Assembly (NCBI RefSeq): GCF_037975245.1
Contig: NC_092564.1
Span: 24,796,484-24,860,483 of the forward strand
Reading direction: 5' to 3'
Length of the DNA stretch: 64,000 bases
Source: Apostichopus japonicus
Lineage: Eukaryota > Echinodermata > Holothuroidea > Aspidochirotida > Stichopodidae
Below, piece by piece: positions 47,992 through 59,134 of this stretch. How positions within the stretch are numbered: position 1 is the stretch's first letter; each line of letters opens with the position of its first letter. The translations under genes were made by a program, and so were the position numbers. Under the pieces are notes generated by a model that was not told the DNA's origin, made no database searches, and saw only the letters and a list, made by a program, of their open reading frames with translations.

Positions 47992-50689
47992 TCAGCACTT
48001 GCCGATTCTTAGAAGTCTTTGAGCCTGAGGTATGTAGGCAGCCAGCCAAAATTTGGCAAGGAGTGCTTCAGGTCTGCTCAGGTAGAGGGGAGAAAGTCTA
48101 ATAGGGTAGGTCAGTGGTATTGTTTGAGAGAGTGGGTAAAATAGGATTTAAAGGGGGAAAATAGGAATTATAGCCAGTGGTGTGGCAAGGATTCTGCTAA
48201 CGAAGGGGGGGGGGGTTATCCCTCATGGGCCCAAAGTTGGTGGAATCTGAAAAATGGCCTGAAATTTGGTGGGCCACAAAGTTTTGTGGGCCCTACATTT
48301 TTAAGCTCGAAAAGGTATGAGCTTCTGCACCATTGGTGCTCTAGTTATATCATGCTGCTAACACATCAATGCTGAGTTTGGGCATATGAGAGTTACAGTG
48401 CAGATGCAAATAAGAGTCTAGCATAATTTGGGTATAGGAATTGGGGGGGAGGAGGGATTTCTTATTGTCATACTTTCATAAACTTGTAACAATAATTACC
48501 ATCTAAATGTACCTTAATACAATCAAAGTTTACTTTGTATCAATTTGTCAAACCTAATCAGATGAAAGAAGATGTTTTTAATGTTACTTATTTCACAAGA
48601 AGTTCACTTGAAAATTGCAATCGGCCCTAATTTCTTGGTTTAAGCAAAATAGCACCATTAAAATAATTTTCCTCATTGATTGTCTTATAGTCTGCACATA
48701 TGGAAATAACTTACCTTTTCCTTTGTGGTGGAGGATTTGGTGCTACTTGGACAGCTGGTTGGGTCACTATTACTTGTGTTGGCTGGGCAGGCTATGTAAA
48801 AGCAAAGATAAAAAAGAATGGAATAAGATCATTTCGTAAAGACCCTCAGTCAAACATTTTGAAATCAGCAATATATATATAATCAAATAAACTAAAACAA
48901 TAAAAAATAAAAAAATATAAATATAACCAATATTTGGCATACCAGATATTTTTCTTTAAAAAACAGAAACTGTGTATCATTTACATCAAAATCAGACACC
49001 CCCCTGGCTTACTAATTTAACCAAGTATATCCTTGGGGGTTTAACTCTTTATAGTAAAGCTTGTTGAATTAGACTTACAGGAGGTTCTTGTACCTTTAAT
49101 AAGAAAGATAAGAGAATATCATTATAAATAGGGAGAAAATAATGATAACAAAAATATAAAAATTGAATTGATTGTGTCTATATAAAAAAGGTTGAGATAT
49201 CTTGTTATGTCATGGAATATTAAAACTAAGTAATTGAATTAAACTCGTTTGCAGATACAGATGTCAAGGATGAAAAGAAAATTGGGAATTTTATGGAAGG
49301 GACAGATAGATGAATAAAAGATTTCATGAAGAAGGGCATGGTGCATCCTTAGGCATAACTAGACTATAAATTAGGTCTGTAATTAGCTCTAAACGCAAGG
49401 TTGTACTAATAAATTACTCATAAGCTCTTATTTTGAGGTGGAATATGAGGTGCAGGTCCATAACAGTGGTCTAATTCTTTCCTGGCTGAATGGTAAAATC
49501 CCTCGACTTTACCATCCCCCACCCCAATCTGAACCATCCCACCCCCCCCCCCACAAAGAAAACCCCATTTCCCTCAACTGACGATGGAAGGAGGGGGACA
49601 GTCCCCCTCCCTCACCCCCTTTATCTTTGCATACACCACTGCTACAAAGTCAAGTACTGACGATGAAAATGAAGAGTATTAGATCAAATGTAAATGAACT
49701 TACAAACTGTTGTGGTGGTGCAGACGGTTGAACCTGTGAATTTGTGGTTAACAAAAAATAGTTCTCATTATTTAGAAAATTACTTTTTCTGATTATAATG
49801 TACCAACTGTGAAAATTGGTTAACAACAAAATACAAAATTTGTGTTACTTTGAAAGTTAACTTTAATTTTAAACTGAAATAGGTGAAGAAGCTGCTCCAT
49901 GAAATGTATTGCAATTTACTAGAAGTATTAAGGGTATCGTTGACAATTAGCCGTATGGTTCATTTATTGGCTATGGTTCTATTACATTCTGGTTACATCT
50001 ACTTCAGTTGCCAATCTACACTATTTACATACTAATAATACTTCTGGGATGGGTGTGGGGGGATGGGGAGTAATAATTCATGTTCCCATGTATTTGTCGC
50101 TTTCTCAAGACAAAACTGATTCAATATACCTTGTTCACAATGCGTGTATAAACTTACCACGGTTGCTGAGTGGGGTGCTGGATAGGGTGCTGGATAGGGT
50201 GCTGGGTGTGCTTGTTGTACCTATATAACAAGGATGTAAGATAACTAAATTATTTTTAAAAGATTATAAAATTCCTCTAACAATGGTTGTATTTATTTTG
50301 TTCAAATGATCAACTATTTGTTGTCTGTCTGTTTGTTTTTTGTTTGTTTGCTTGGTTTTTGAGGTCGTATTTTTCCCCTTCTTTTTTAGACTCTTCTTTT
50401 ACATCATTATGTCACAATGAGTATCACATATGCATACTTACTACAGTGGCCTGATGTGGTTGACCTTGGTGGACCTAAGGAAAAATAAAAAGGATATCAA
50501 GACAGTGAAAAAATGTTAAAGACATATATCATGATTTATATATGATTTATATATATGATTTATATATATGATTTATATATAAATATATATGATTTATATA
50601 TATATAGATATGATTTATATATATATAGATATATATATATACATATATGTATATATATATATGTATATATATGTATATATATATAAATT

Positions 50690-50732
<43 letters not shown>

Positions 50733-53700
50733 GTATATTAATATATATATTAATATATATATATATATATATATATGATTCCACCTCGGAATTTTTTGTT
50801 GTTGAAGCGGTGCTAGATTTTAATGCCATCTAAAAGGAATCTTACCACTGTGGTTGCTGGTGCTGGTGGTGGTGGAGGTTGTTGGATCTGCATATAAAGA
50901 GAGAAAGAATCACTTTGCTAGGAGCACAATTTGAAAAAGGGCTCCAAGATTGTTAAAATACCTTGCAGAGAGAAAACCAAAATAACAACTTGGATACGAT
51001 AATATTGTTTAGATAGATGTGTCTAAGTATTTGAAATATTTGTAAAGAACACGTATGAGCTTTATAAAGATTCTTTGAGTGACTTAAAATAACCCCTGTG
51101 ACTTGCGAGAGGAGTAAACTACACAATTGTAAAACATATGTATGCAAGATGAGGAACAGGCGCGAATGTGACACTTATATCACTTTAAGCTTTCATTCGG
51201 TATCGGTAATGATGTTATTAACCTGTATTCAATTGATACACGCTAGACAATGGAGTGAGGTTGAGTAGGGATGAATGGGGGTGCAGTAGGGGTGTATGAC
51301 GATTCACAGTATAGGTGCAGTAGGGGTGTATGACAATTCACTTGGACCTATATATCCTACTCACCATCGTGACCTGTCCTGGTATGGCTCCAGGGGCTTG
51401 TTGATGGACCTGTAGTAAAGGGAAATTTAACATTTCGGAATATTTTTGTGCAGTTTTCGTAACAGAAAGAAGAAAAAGGGACAAACAATAAAAGTAAATC
51501 CGGCAAGGGACCGGATTACCACCCCATACCACCTATTACGTAATGTAATGTTACGTAATGAATGTAATGTAACGTTAAAGTTAACTGCACTTTTGTCAAT
51601 GATAACATATACCTGCATGCAGTTTGTCAGTAGTACAATTGAGTCCTCCCCCTCCCCCGCCCTAGAGGTCACGCTGCCACACCAACCTTTCGATTTCTGT
51701 TTATGTCCCAGTATATGGTGATAGATCGATTGTCGTGAATGAATGATGTCGCTAAGATACCAAAATGGAAAAAATACCGTTTATACTAGAACTGATTGGG
51801 TTGTTAAGTTTGTTAAGTTTGCCCGAAGAGAGTGCCTTTTCCGGCTATAATTAAACCCGTGTTCGTCAGTGGCGTCGTGCCTATTGCCCCCCCCCCCCCC
51901 CAAATTTTGTCAAAGGTGTCATAAAAGGTTGTCATAATTTAAGAAAAAAAGTGTTTTCGAAATCGAAAAGAACACTAAATAGTCAATTGCTCTTTGATGG
52001 TCATTGCGGATTTTCCACACACCTCAAAGACGACATATCGGGATTAGTAATGCCATTGCCTTTGAATATGTTTGTCCTAAGCTCGCGTTTGATATTTGAT
52101 GTCAAATGTACATAGCGCCACCAACTTGAGGTAAGAATATCTCCCAAAATAAAAAATTGCCGGAAATTTTTATCAATTTTTGGGAAGTGCCGTTTCCTGC
52201 AATCTGAGGGGTCTGCCAGACGAAAAATTTTCTTGTACGCTGCGCGCCAACCTGTGGTGGCGGTCCGCTTAAATAGTCATCACCCATGCTCACGCCCCCC
52301 CCCCCCAATTTATTTTCGCACGACGCCCCTGGTGTTCGTCTGTAGTCATCCATTCTCAGATTACAAGGACGACTGTTTGATTGTGATACTTACAACAACA
52401 TGTTGCGGAGGAGGAGGTTGAGGTGCTGGATTTTGGTGCTGGATCTGAGAAATAAAGAAAGGGGGGGGGGGGGGAGGGAAGAGACTCATTTACTTATGAA
52501 TACAAGAAAAAGTGCTTCATTATTAAGTTCCTAAATACTAATCCATCTATATTTCTGAATGTCAATCTGAATTATTGAATATTAATTAAAATTTAAGTAG
52601 CTTTCTTTCTTAACTTAAGCACTTTTGAAATCGCGAAATGTGCTTCCAATGTAGGCTTCATGTTTCTTTTCTCTAAGTCCTGCCATGGTCATAAAATTTA
52701 TATATTTATGTTTTAATTGACTTTTTATACTCTCTTTCTAAGTTTTCGAAGGTTCTCTCACAGACACTAAAAGATTGTAACAATTTATTGAAAGCTCAAA
52801 AGTAAGTTCCTCAAAAATAAAATTTATTACACTTCGATAAATTCAGACGAAACGCCTTAGTGTAGAAATATTGATATAAGAATTAATATAACTTACGATC
52901 ATGTGACCCTGTGGTTGTTGTGGATTTATCTAAGAAAAGAAACACACTCATATTCATAAAGATTATCATTCATTTTTTATTTTTTAATGACTCATTATTT
53001 TTCGTTCATTTATATTAAAGAGTAAAATGGTAAATCAAGACAAATGGGATGAATAGATAGATGAATAAAGTAAATCCGTTTTCATGACACTCAGAATAGT
53101 TGTTGTAATGCTGCTATAGAAAGACATTTTCCCTGTGTTAGGATACCTTTAGGCTATTATCTGTATTTATTCTTCTCAACATCAGGGAATAGTTTAATGG
53201 TCAGGAGGTAAATTGTGAAGAAAATTTAGCAAGTTTTTGACCTGTATCAATGATGGAGGCTTAATGCAGATGGCCTTTAAAGGGTTTTAACATTTGTTCG
53301 TGTTATGAATGTTCTTTTCCCTTTCAAAGCAGCTATGATGTAAAGTAACAGACTGAAAGAAAGGCAAAAGTTGTTACCATGGTTACTGTCTGTTGCGGTA
53401 TCGTCTGCTGGGGTTGTTGTTGTTGAATCTGGTAATATAAAAATATAGGAGGTTATGGCTTATATATATAGGAAGGCCTGTATTATAACGATTATGAATT
53501 AGTGTGTTAATGAATTGTGAAAATATAATTACGGTGATTAATATGAGCATTTCTTAAACCATATAGTTAATGTGACTATTAACGTTTGAACACTTTCCAA
53601 TATCAAAACATAAACTGATTGTCGATATTATTTATCAAAGTTTACACATAACTCTCTATTTACTTATATATAAAAGCAATGTGGCAAAATGTAGGTCTCT

Positions 53701-56700
53701 AACCGTACGAAACTTACCACAATGTGTTGTTGGTTGCCCGGTGCACCTGTGTGAATTATCTGTGGTAAAGTTTGAAATAGACACAGTCATTGATTAAAAT
53801 TGGAAAACTACATTGCTGGTTAGATGTACAACTACAACGCAAACTCTCTTCTCCACCCCCCCCCCTCCCCGGCACTCCTATTCCCTAAATAGGCCTACGT
53901 GTGATTGAATGCGTACATAAAATATATTGTTATATATTTAAACTTTATATACATATAGTTTTACTTGGATAGCCGTCGCTAATCTTCTCCAAGGCTCTCT
54001 CTGAAAAGCAAAATCAAGGTAATGACAAATTGACATATTATGACTATACCTTATATACCAAAAACATGCGCGTACATAAAATATTTTGTTATATATTTAA
54101 ACTTTGTAAACACATAGTTTTACTTGGATAGACGTCGCTAATATTCTCCAAGAAACTCTCTCTCATAAAACAAAAGCAAGGTAGTGACAAATTATTGACA
54201 TGTTATGCCTATCCTATATACAAACAAAGTTGGGTGAAAGTTGCTAGTTCTGGTATAACTATCAATATATATGTCTGATTTGGCAGTGGATTTTTGAACT
54301 TAGGCTGTTATAACAGAACGAGAGCGTTGAGTTCTGTACATTTATTATATTCTCTTTGCCCGCGCACCTCCTCTCGGGAAGCAAATTCTGTGTAGGATAG
54401 TCAAAAAAAATTTCGGGAAACTATGCTTGTTAAAAAAACGTTAGAAATGAATTGTCACAGTTTGTACTTACATTATGCTGACCGCCAACTTGATACTGTG
54501 CATTGAATAATCAAATGAATAAACCAGTTAAGGGTATGTGATGAGCAAATTGATGAAAATTGCACTCTTAATTTGATTTTTCATTTAATAATTAGTTTGA
54601 ATATATATATTAATTTTTTTAATTTTCAATAAGATACTGTACCCTAACGTGATATAAATGACTAATGACAAAGTAAGGAGGCCCGGTTTTACTGAGGGCG
54701 ATAATTTTTACATGAGCTACATTCATACTATATGCTGAATCGTCTACAGTTATCATTAGTTGTGCATATATATACCTAACTCAGCGGTATACTGCTGGTC
54801 ACGTGGTCACAACATAATTGCAAATAATTAAACTGTATCGAACTCCTTCCATTATTTGCACCCAACGAATGCTTCTACCTACCGCCATTAATATAACTTA
54901 CTAGCGGCGATTTATAAACACGTCAGTGTTTATTTTCAAGTAGGTCCTGCATGTCCATCGGAAGGTTGGCAACGTAACTTATAGAGCGAAGGATCACACT
55001 ACATATATGTAAACCCTGTGGTAAATATATTGTTCGGTGGTTGCATATATATATAGCTATAGCTAGCTACAGGGGCGTATCCAGGGGGGCGCAACAGGCG
55101 CGCGCCCCCCCTATTGGCCGTCACCAAACAAAAAAAAAAGTTTAGCAAAAAAAAAAAAAAAAAATTGATGACGACCTTTATGTGAAATGTCGGTGATCGC
55201 TCAACCCCCCCCTCCCTCCCGTATGCCTTATTTTTTGTTTGCCAAAAAAAGGTTCTGGCGAAGTTCGGCGGCATAATAGTTTTAGAAACATAGACGGTAA
55301 TTGTGTTTGTATTATCACTATAAACACTAAATGACATGCCAGCCATACTAAATTGTGCATTTTGTGTCCATATTTACTGGAAATGTTGCTTATTATTAAG
55401 GTCGAAAAATGGATCACATATGGCCATGGGCGGCGATCCTGGGTGGAGGGGGGATATATCCCCCCATGAAAATGGTTGGAGGGGATGTAATGCACCATAT
55501 CCCCCCCCCCCACCAAATGCCATGGATAAGAATATTTTCATGCCTACATTTATGCATCTTCGTTAATGTACGGCTCTTTTTTAGCTTCATTTCTCGCCTA
55601 CCATAAACGCAGTGCGATCTTTTCAAATAAAGCGTCTTTATAAAGCAAAAATAGTTGACTGTTGGCTTCATTGGCCCTATAACAACAAAATGTATTATTG
55701 CGCCCACGATATTGATATAGTACATATATGCACCCTCATAGTATTCATATAGGCCCTATAGTAGGCCTACACACGTACATGTTCCCTCGAACAGCTGAGA
55801 ATCTCATGTAACCAGGGTAATGCTTAATACACGTTTCACCTGGATGCCCTAGCAATCGGTACCTAGGAATGTAACTATGTGTAATTGTGTATTGCATGTG
55901 TATAGGCCTATAATAGCCTGCATGAGGCCATTTTCTTCATCGAATAATATAACAGAGCTCTCGAACATTCTAACGTTGCGCCTGAAACAAGATTGACAGG
56001 GGCAATTTTCCCAAAATAACACCCGAAATTAAAAAAAAAGTACTTTGGATCCTGATTATGAGATATTTCGGACATGACATCCCTATTTTAAAGTTGGGTA
56101 TATGCCGCTTGGAAACCTCGGGAAGTGCCGTTCCGGCCATCTAGAGGGTTTGTTAATCCCAAAATTTTCTTGTACGCTTCGCGCCAATTCATGGTGGCGC
56201 TACGCTTAGATAGTCAACAAGGTCATATTCCCCCCCCCCCCCCACTCGGAAGTACGGATCGCCGCCCATGCATATGACACCATTTTGCATTTCAGCCCTT
56301 CTTTGAAAGCAAAAATTGTACACCCCTCCCCTTAGACCCATCCCCCAGGACGGCGATCATTCATGCCTGGCGCCCCCCCTATTGGAAAATCCTGGATACG
56401 CCCCTGTAGCTACTTGTGGTAACACAGGATTCCGTGTTTCAACGATAAGGATTATAATAGCCAACTGATTCGTTTGTTACATTGCAGGTTTTTCTCCCAA
56501 ATTGTTGACATGTAATAGCACACGCTCAAGAATGAATTCATGTACCATACGCAATTGTATAGTTTAAATGAAGTAGTACCACGTTGCATTTAGGCCGCCC
56601 TACCACCCACAAAGAAAAATTAATTAAAGGAATGGGCGCCCACTACCCCAGACGGACATCGGCAAGCATTTTTGTCATGGCACCTCCTCCCCTCTTCGCC

Positions 56701-56996
56701 GAATACAAACTCAGGGGCCGGACATGGCACCCAGGCCTCCTCCCCGACACATCGTTACCGGCATGCAACAAATAAAATAAAATAATACAATACAATACAA
56801 CACGTACAACACGTTAGCTGATATATACATATACTGATCATACATACAAAGACAAACAGGTGGGCGAGTGACAGTTTTTTTGACATTACACAAACATTTT
56901 TCAACAAATACGCAATGAAGCAGAATTAAACAGCAAAGAAATGTGATCATAGGCCCTATAAGTCTATGGAATAAAATGTTTAATACTTACCGCCAT
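47992..56996 (-). CDS. Pro/Gln-rich protein made of serial microexons (unrecognised)
   Basis: Fourteen candidate coding exons: 56991-56996, 54472-54495, 53718-53759, 53378-53428, 52897-52929, 52394-52444, 51365-51409, 50846-50887, 50442-50474, 50158-50220, 49704-49733, 49079-49093, 48715-48791, 47992-48073. They total 594 bp, 197 residues. Every intron from exon 1 to exon 12 is phase 0. Internal exons are 15 to 63 bp and most begin with an I or V codon then Q, H or N, and end in V or M before GTAAG. The peptides are rich in P, Q, H, A, with no signal peptide, cysteine pattern or known domain. The last exon (phase 2 join, [14 protein letters not shown], stop TGA at 47994-47992) is the least certain. 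The ATG (56996) is followed after two codons by a GTAAGT donor. Function unknown; exon skipping would never shift the frame. It lies tail-to-tail with dynein and head-to-head with STK11IP. Confidence 0.72.
48170..48360. mobile_element. Transposon-like fragment
   Basis: CAGTGGTGTGGCAAGGATTC followed by a G homopolymer resembles the left ends of the hAT-type elements. No right end or duplication found. Confidence 0.4.
49465..49645. mobile_element. Transposon-like fragment in an intron of the microexon gene
   Basis: CAGTGGTCTAATTC at the left (also at about 15801) and ACACCACTG at the right look like short inverted ends. The interior is C-rich and flanking duplications do not match. Confidence 0.45.
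50158..53759 (-). CDS. Microexon gene, central block of eight duplicated-looking exons
   Basis: In transcript order the exon peptides start [56 protein letters not shown] and VQQAHPAP; they end HIV, VTM, HMI, HVV, VTM, TTV, ATV, ATV. The shared frame, shared edges and similar composition suggest serial duplication of one ancestral exon. All eight have AG acceptors and GT donors, six of them GTAAG. The [17 protein letters not shown] exon has an inner YPAP repeat. Confidence 0.78.
50520..50780. repeat. AT microsatellite
   Basis: (TA)n with ATGATTTATATATA variants, about 260 bp, self-complementary. Intronic. Confidence 0.95.
51867..52331. mobile_element. Non-autonomous hAT-type element, 465 bp
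   Basis: CAGTGGCGTCGTGCC and CGCACGACGCCCCTG are near-perfect inverted ends. They are flanked by the perfect 8-bp duplication GTGTTCGT (51859-51866 and 52332-52339). Inside lies a minus-orientation hairpin-core copy (about 52125-52280, TTTTCTTGTACGCTGCGCGC). Located between two microexons. Confidence 0.88.
53912..54230. repeat. Tandem duplication, 160-bp period
   Basis: GTACATAAAATAT..TTGTTATATATTTAAACTTT and AGTTTTACTTGGATAG occur twice, at 53912 and 54072. Confidence 0.85.
53965..54000 (-). other. Candidate extra 12-codon microexon
   Basis: A TTGCTTTTCAG acceptor, 12 phase-0 codons ([12 protein letters not shown]) and a GTAAAA donor lie between microexons 2 and 3. The composition (W, R) differs from its neighbours. 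The block belongs to a 160-bp tandem duplication whose other copy has an in-frame stop. Confidence 0.3.
55070..56406. mobile_element. Transposon with inverted ends and a nested element, 1.34 kb
   Basis: CAGGGGCGTATCCAGG and CCTGGATACGCCCCTG are perfect inverted ends, flanked by TAGCTA on both sides (55064-55069 and 56407-56412). The flanks are 6 bp rather than 8, so either part of the duplication has decayed or the family differs. It contains the nested element 55425-56270. Confidence 0.8.
55425..56270. mobile_element. Nested hAT-type element, 846 bp
   Basis: CATGGGCGGCGATCC and GGATCGCCGCCCATG form nearly ideal inverted ends, flanked by CATATGGC and CATATGAC (7 of 8 alike). It carries a minus-orientation hairpin-core copy at about 56118-56220. 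Confidence 0.7.
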
Positions 56997-56999
56997 TTT

Positions 57000-59054
57000 G
57001 ATATATAATAGTTATGTTGATAAGACGTTATATTAAGTCTAGATGTCCAATCCGTTTTACAGCGCTAACCTGAAGTCTCGTCAAATCACCACTTATCGAT
57101 TTAAGTTTGTTCATTGGGGCCGCAGAGAGGCAGTAACCGTTTATTAAGTTTACATGACAACAATAATCTGTTCCCAGATCCCTTGAAATCTCTTCATTCA
57201 AGGGACGTCCTGAGAAATCGATTTTCTTTTCAACGAATGGAATGACGTCAGAGAACCCTGAATCCCTTCTAAAGGTTCGTGGGAGGGAAGATGAGTAAAA
57301 ACCTAGGTCCTAATGTAGCTACCGGGCCGAAAACTGACCGAAAGGAAAAATTGCAAAATTCATAAATGATTAATTGTAAAATTCAAAATGAAACACATTG
57401 CTTGGTAATAACACGATACTTTTCATTTACTATATACTAAGGGAACCTCTTATTTTAGATTGTTAAATATCACTCTGATAACAAAATAATTCAGGATCGC
57501 ATTTGCTGAAACTTGAGAAAGAGGGTGGGAATGAAATAGCAAAAAACACAATTTGTGTAAATGCCATATATTTGATTAATTTCTATGGTAAATACATATA
57601 CATGGTACCCTGTACTGCAAGGAGGCTCCACTGATACAGGGAAACTTAACGATTTTTAAGGAGATATTAACATGATGCTCGTTTTTTGAATAAAAATATA
57701 CAACATAGGTCTCCGGCAAATATCCAACCAATGTCAAGCAAGTTAAAATACATGCAGTTTGTGAAAGTGGAATATGAATACCTAACATGCTGTACGAACA
57801 GAGTTGGCCGCTCGTTTTGTGATTGTACAAAGTGCATTGACCCAAATGTTTGTAAACACCACAAATACACACAGAGAGAGAGGGAGAGCAGAGAGCTCGT
57901 CATGTGATCTTTACATCATAACAATTGCATACATGTGTGTTCGGTTCAAGCACAGTTTATACGTAGGTACACTGTACAGTGGATCGGGCACAACAAATCC
58001 GTGCTGAAGGCTAGAGACAAACTCGACTTGTATCACTGTTTGGTAGCTTCGGGGAGCAGCAATAGCAGTCAGAGACTTACTTAAATATTAGTGGCAGGTA
58101 GTGGTTACCCTTAGTTCTACAGTAGACTTACAGACAGTTTTGTCAAAACTGCTGTGCGTAACGTTAATCATTTAGGGCTAGGCTAGGCCTAAGTAGCCTA
58201 ATGAAAACAACATATTGCAATTGGTCTACAATACATGTATAGTAAAGACTTCATACGCACCTTCGTAATTGACGCATATTGAAATACTACTAGCAACGAT
58301 ACAGCAGGCAACCTAAACTTTTTGCAGCGAAGCAGAGTTACATATTTCATGAGTTTGAATCCATTTCAGGTAGCCTATGTGCTCATCAAATTGTGTTTTT
58401 TTGAGCATTTAACACCCTCCCCCAGTTTTGCATATATCTTTGGCATTTGCCGATCTTACTCCCTAACAATAACCAACATTACCTCAACATGGTACCACTA
58501 CTCTCTGGGACCTGAGCTTAGAGGCTCAGAGGATACGGTAGCAAACTGCATCCAGAGTCAATGGATGTATACCTACAAAGTTACAGTTAGCTAATCAACG
58601 AATGTGTCAATTTCGGGGTTTGAAAGAACTTGACAAAGTAGCCATTTTGTGGTCAACTACTGCTCAACTGTACATTGCATAGGCACAGAACAATAAATAT
58701 TTTGAGATCATTACATTTCTGAGGAACAACACATGAAAAACGCATACAGTTGAGTGATTTGGATTTTGTTAAATGTTAAATATGAGTACAGTATAAGTAG
58801 CATGCAATTTAAATATGTGTTGCCTAGCTACAGTAAGTATGCCTAACTTGATCTGCATAGCCATATAAGAATATATTTGCTAAGTCTAATAATAATGATG
58901 CATTTACGTCTGGTTATTGAAACCTCACAAACAAAACTTTACAGATGCAATTGACATCACGTTCACTAGGCTGGCTTTCGGTATATTGTTCTGTCATAAA
59001 GTGAATGTCTTTGTATGTTTATAGTAATTTCTTTGTATGTTGCTTATATTTCAG
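57000..59054. promoter_or_regulatory. Head-to-head spacer between the microexon gene and STK11IP
   Basis: About 2.1 kb between the minus-strand ATG (56996) and the plus-strand STK11IP ATG (59135). It should contain the 5' UTR exons and promoters of both. No TATA box, CpG island or conserved site could be named. Short frames at 57576-57907 and 58322-58594 look random. Confidence 0.4.
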
Positions 59055-59134
59055 AGATATACTGTACTGTATCCATATGTCTCCACGGTGATCCTTTCTC
59101 CATCGAGATCGGTGCTGGATCAAGCTGTCCTACG

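Noticed and set aside
47804-48049. 81-codon minus-strand frame with a membrane-like segment
   Set aside because: It has no ATG start and its frame does not match the phase-2 end of exon 13; the overlapping 26-residue tail fits better.
48700-48882. Plus-strand frame with a glycine-rich hydrophobic start
   Set aside because: It is antisense to microexon-gene exon 13, which has proper splice sites on the minus strand and fits the protein frame.
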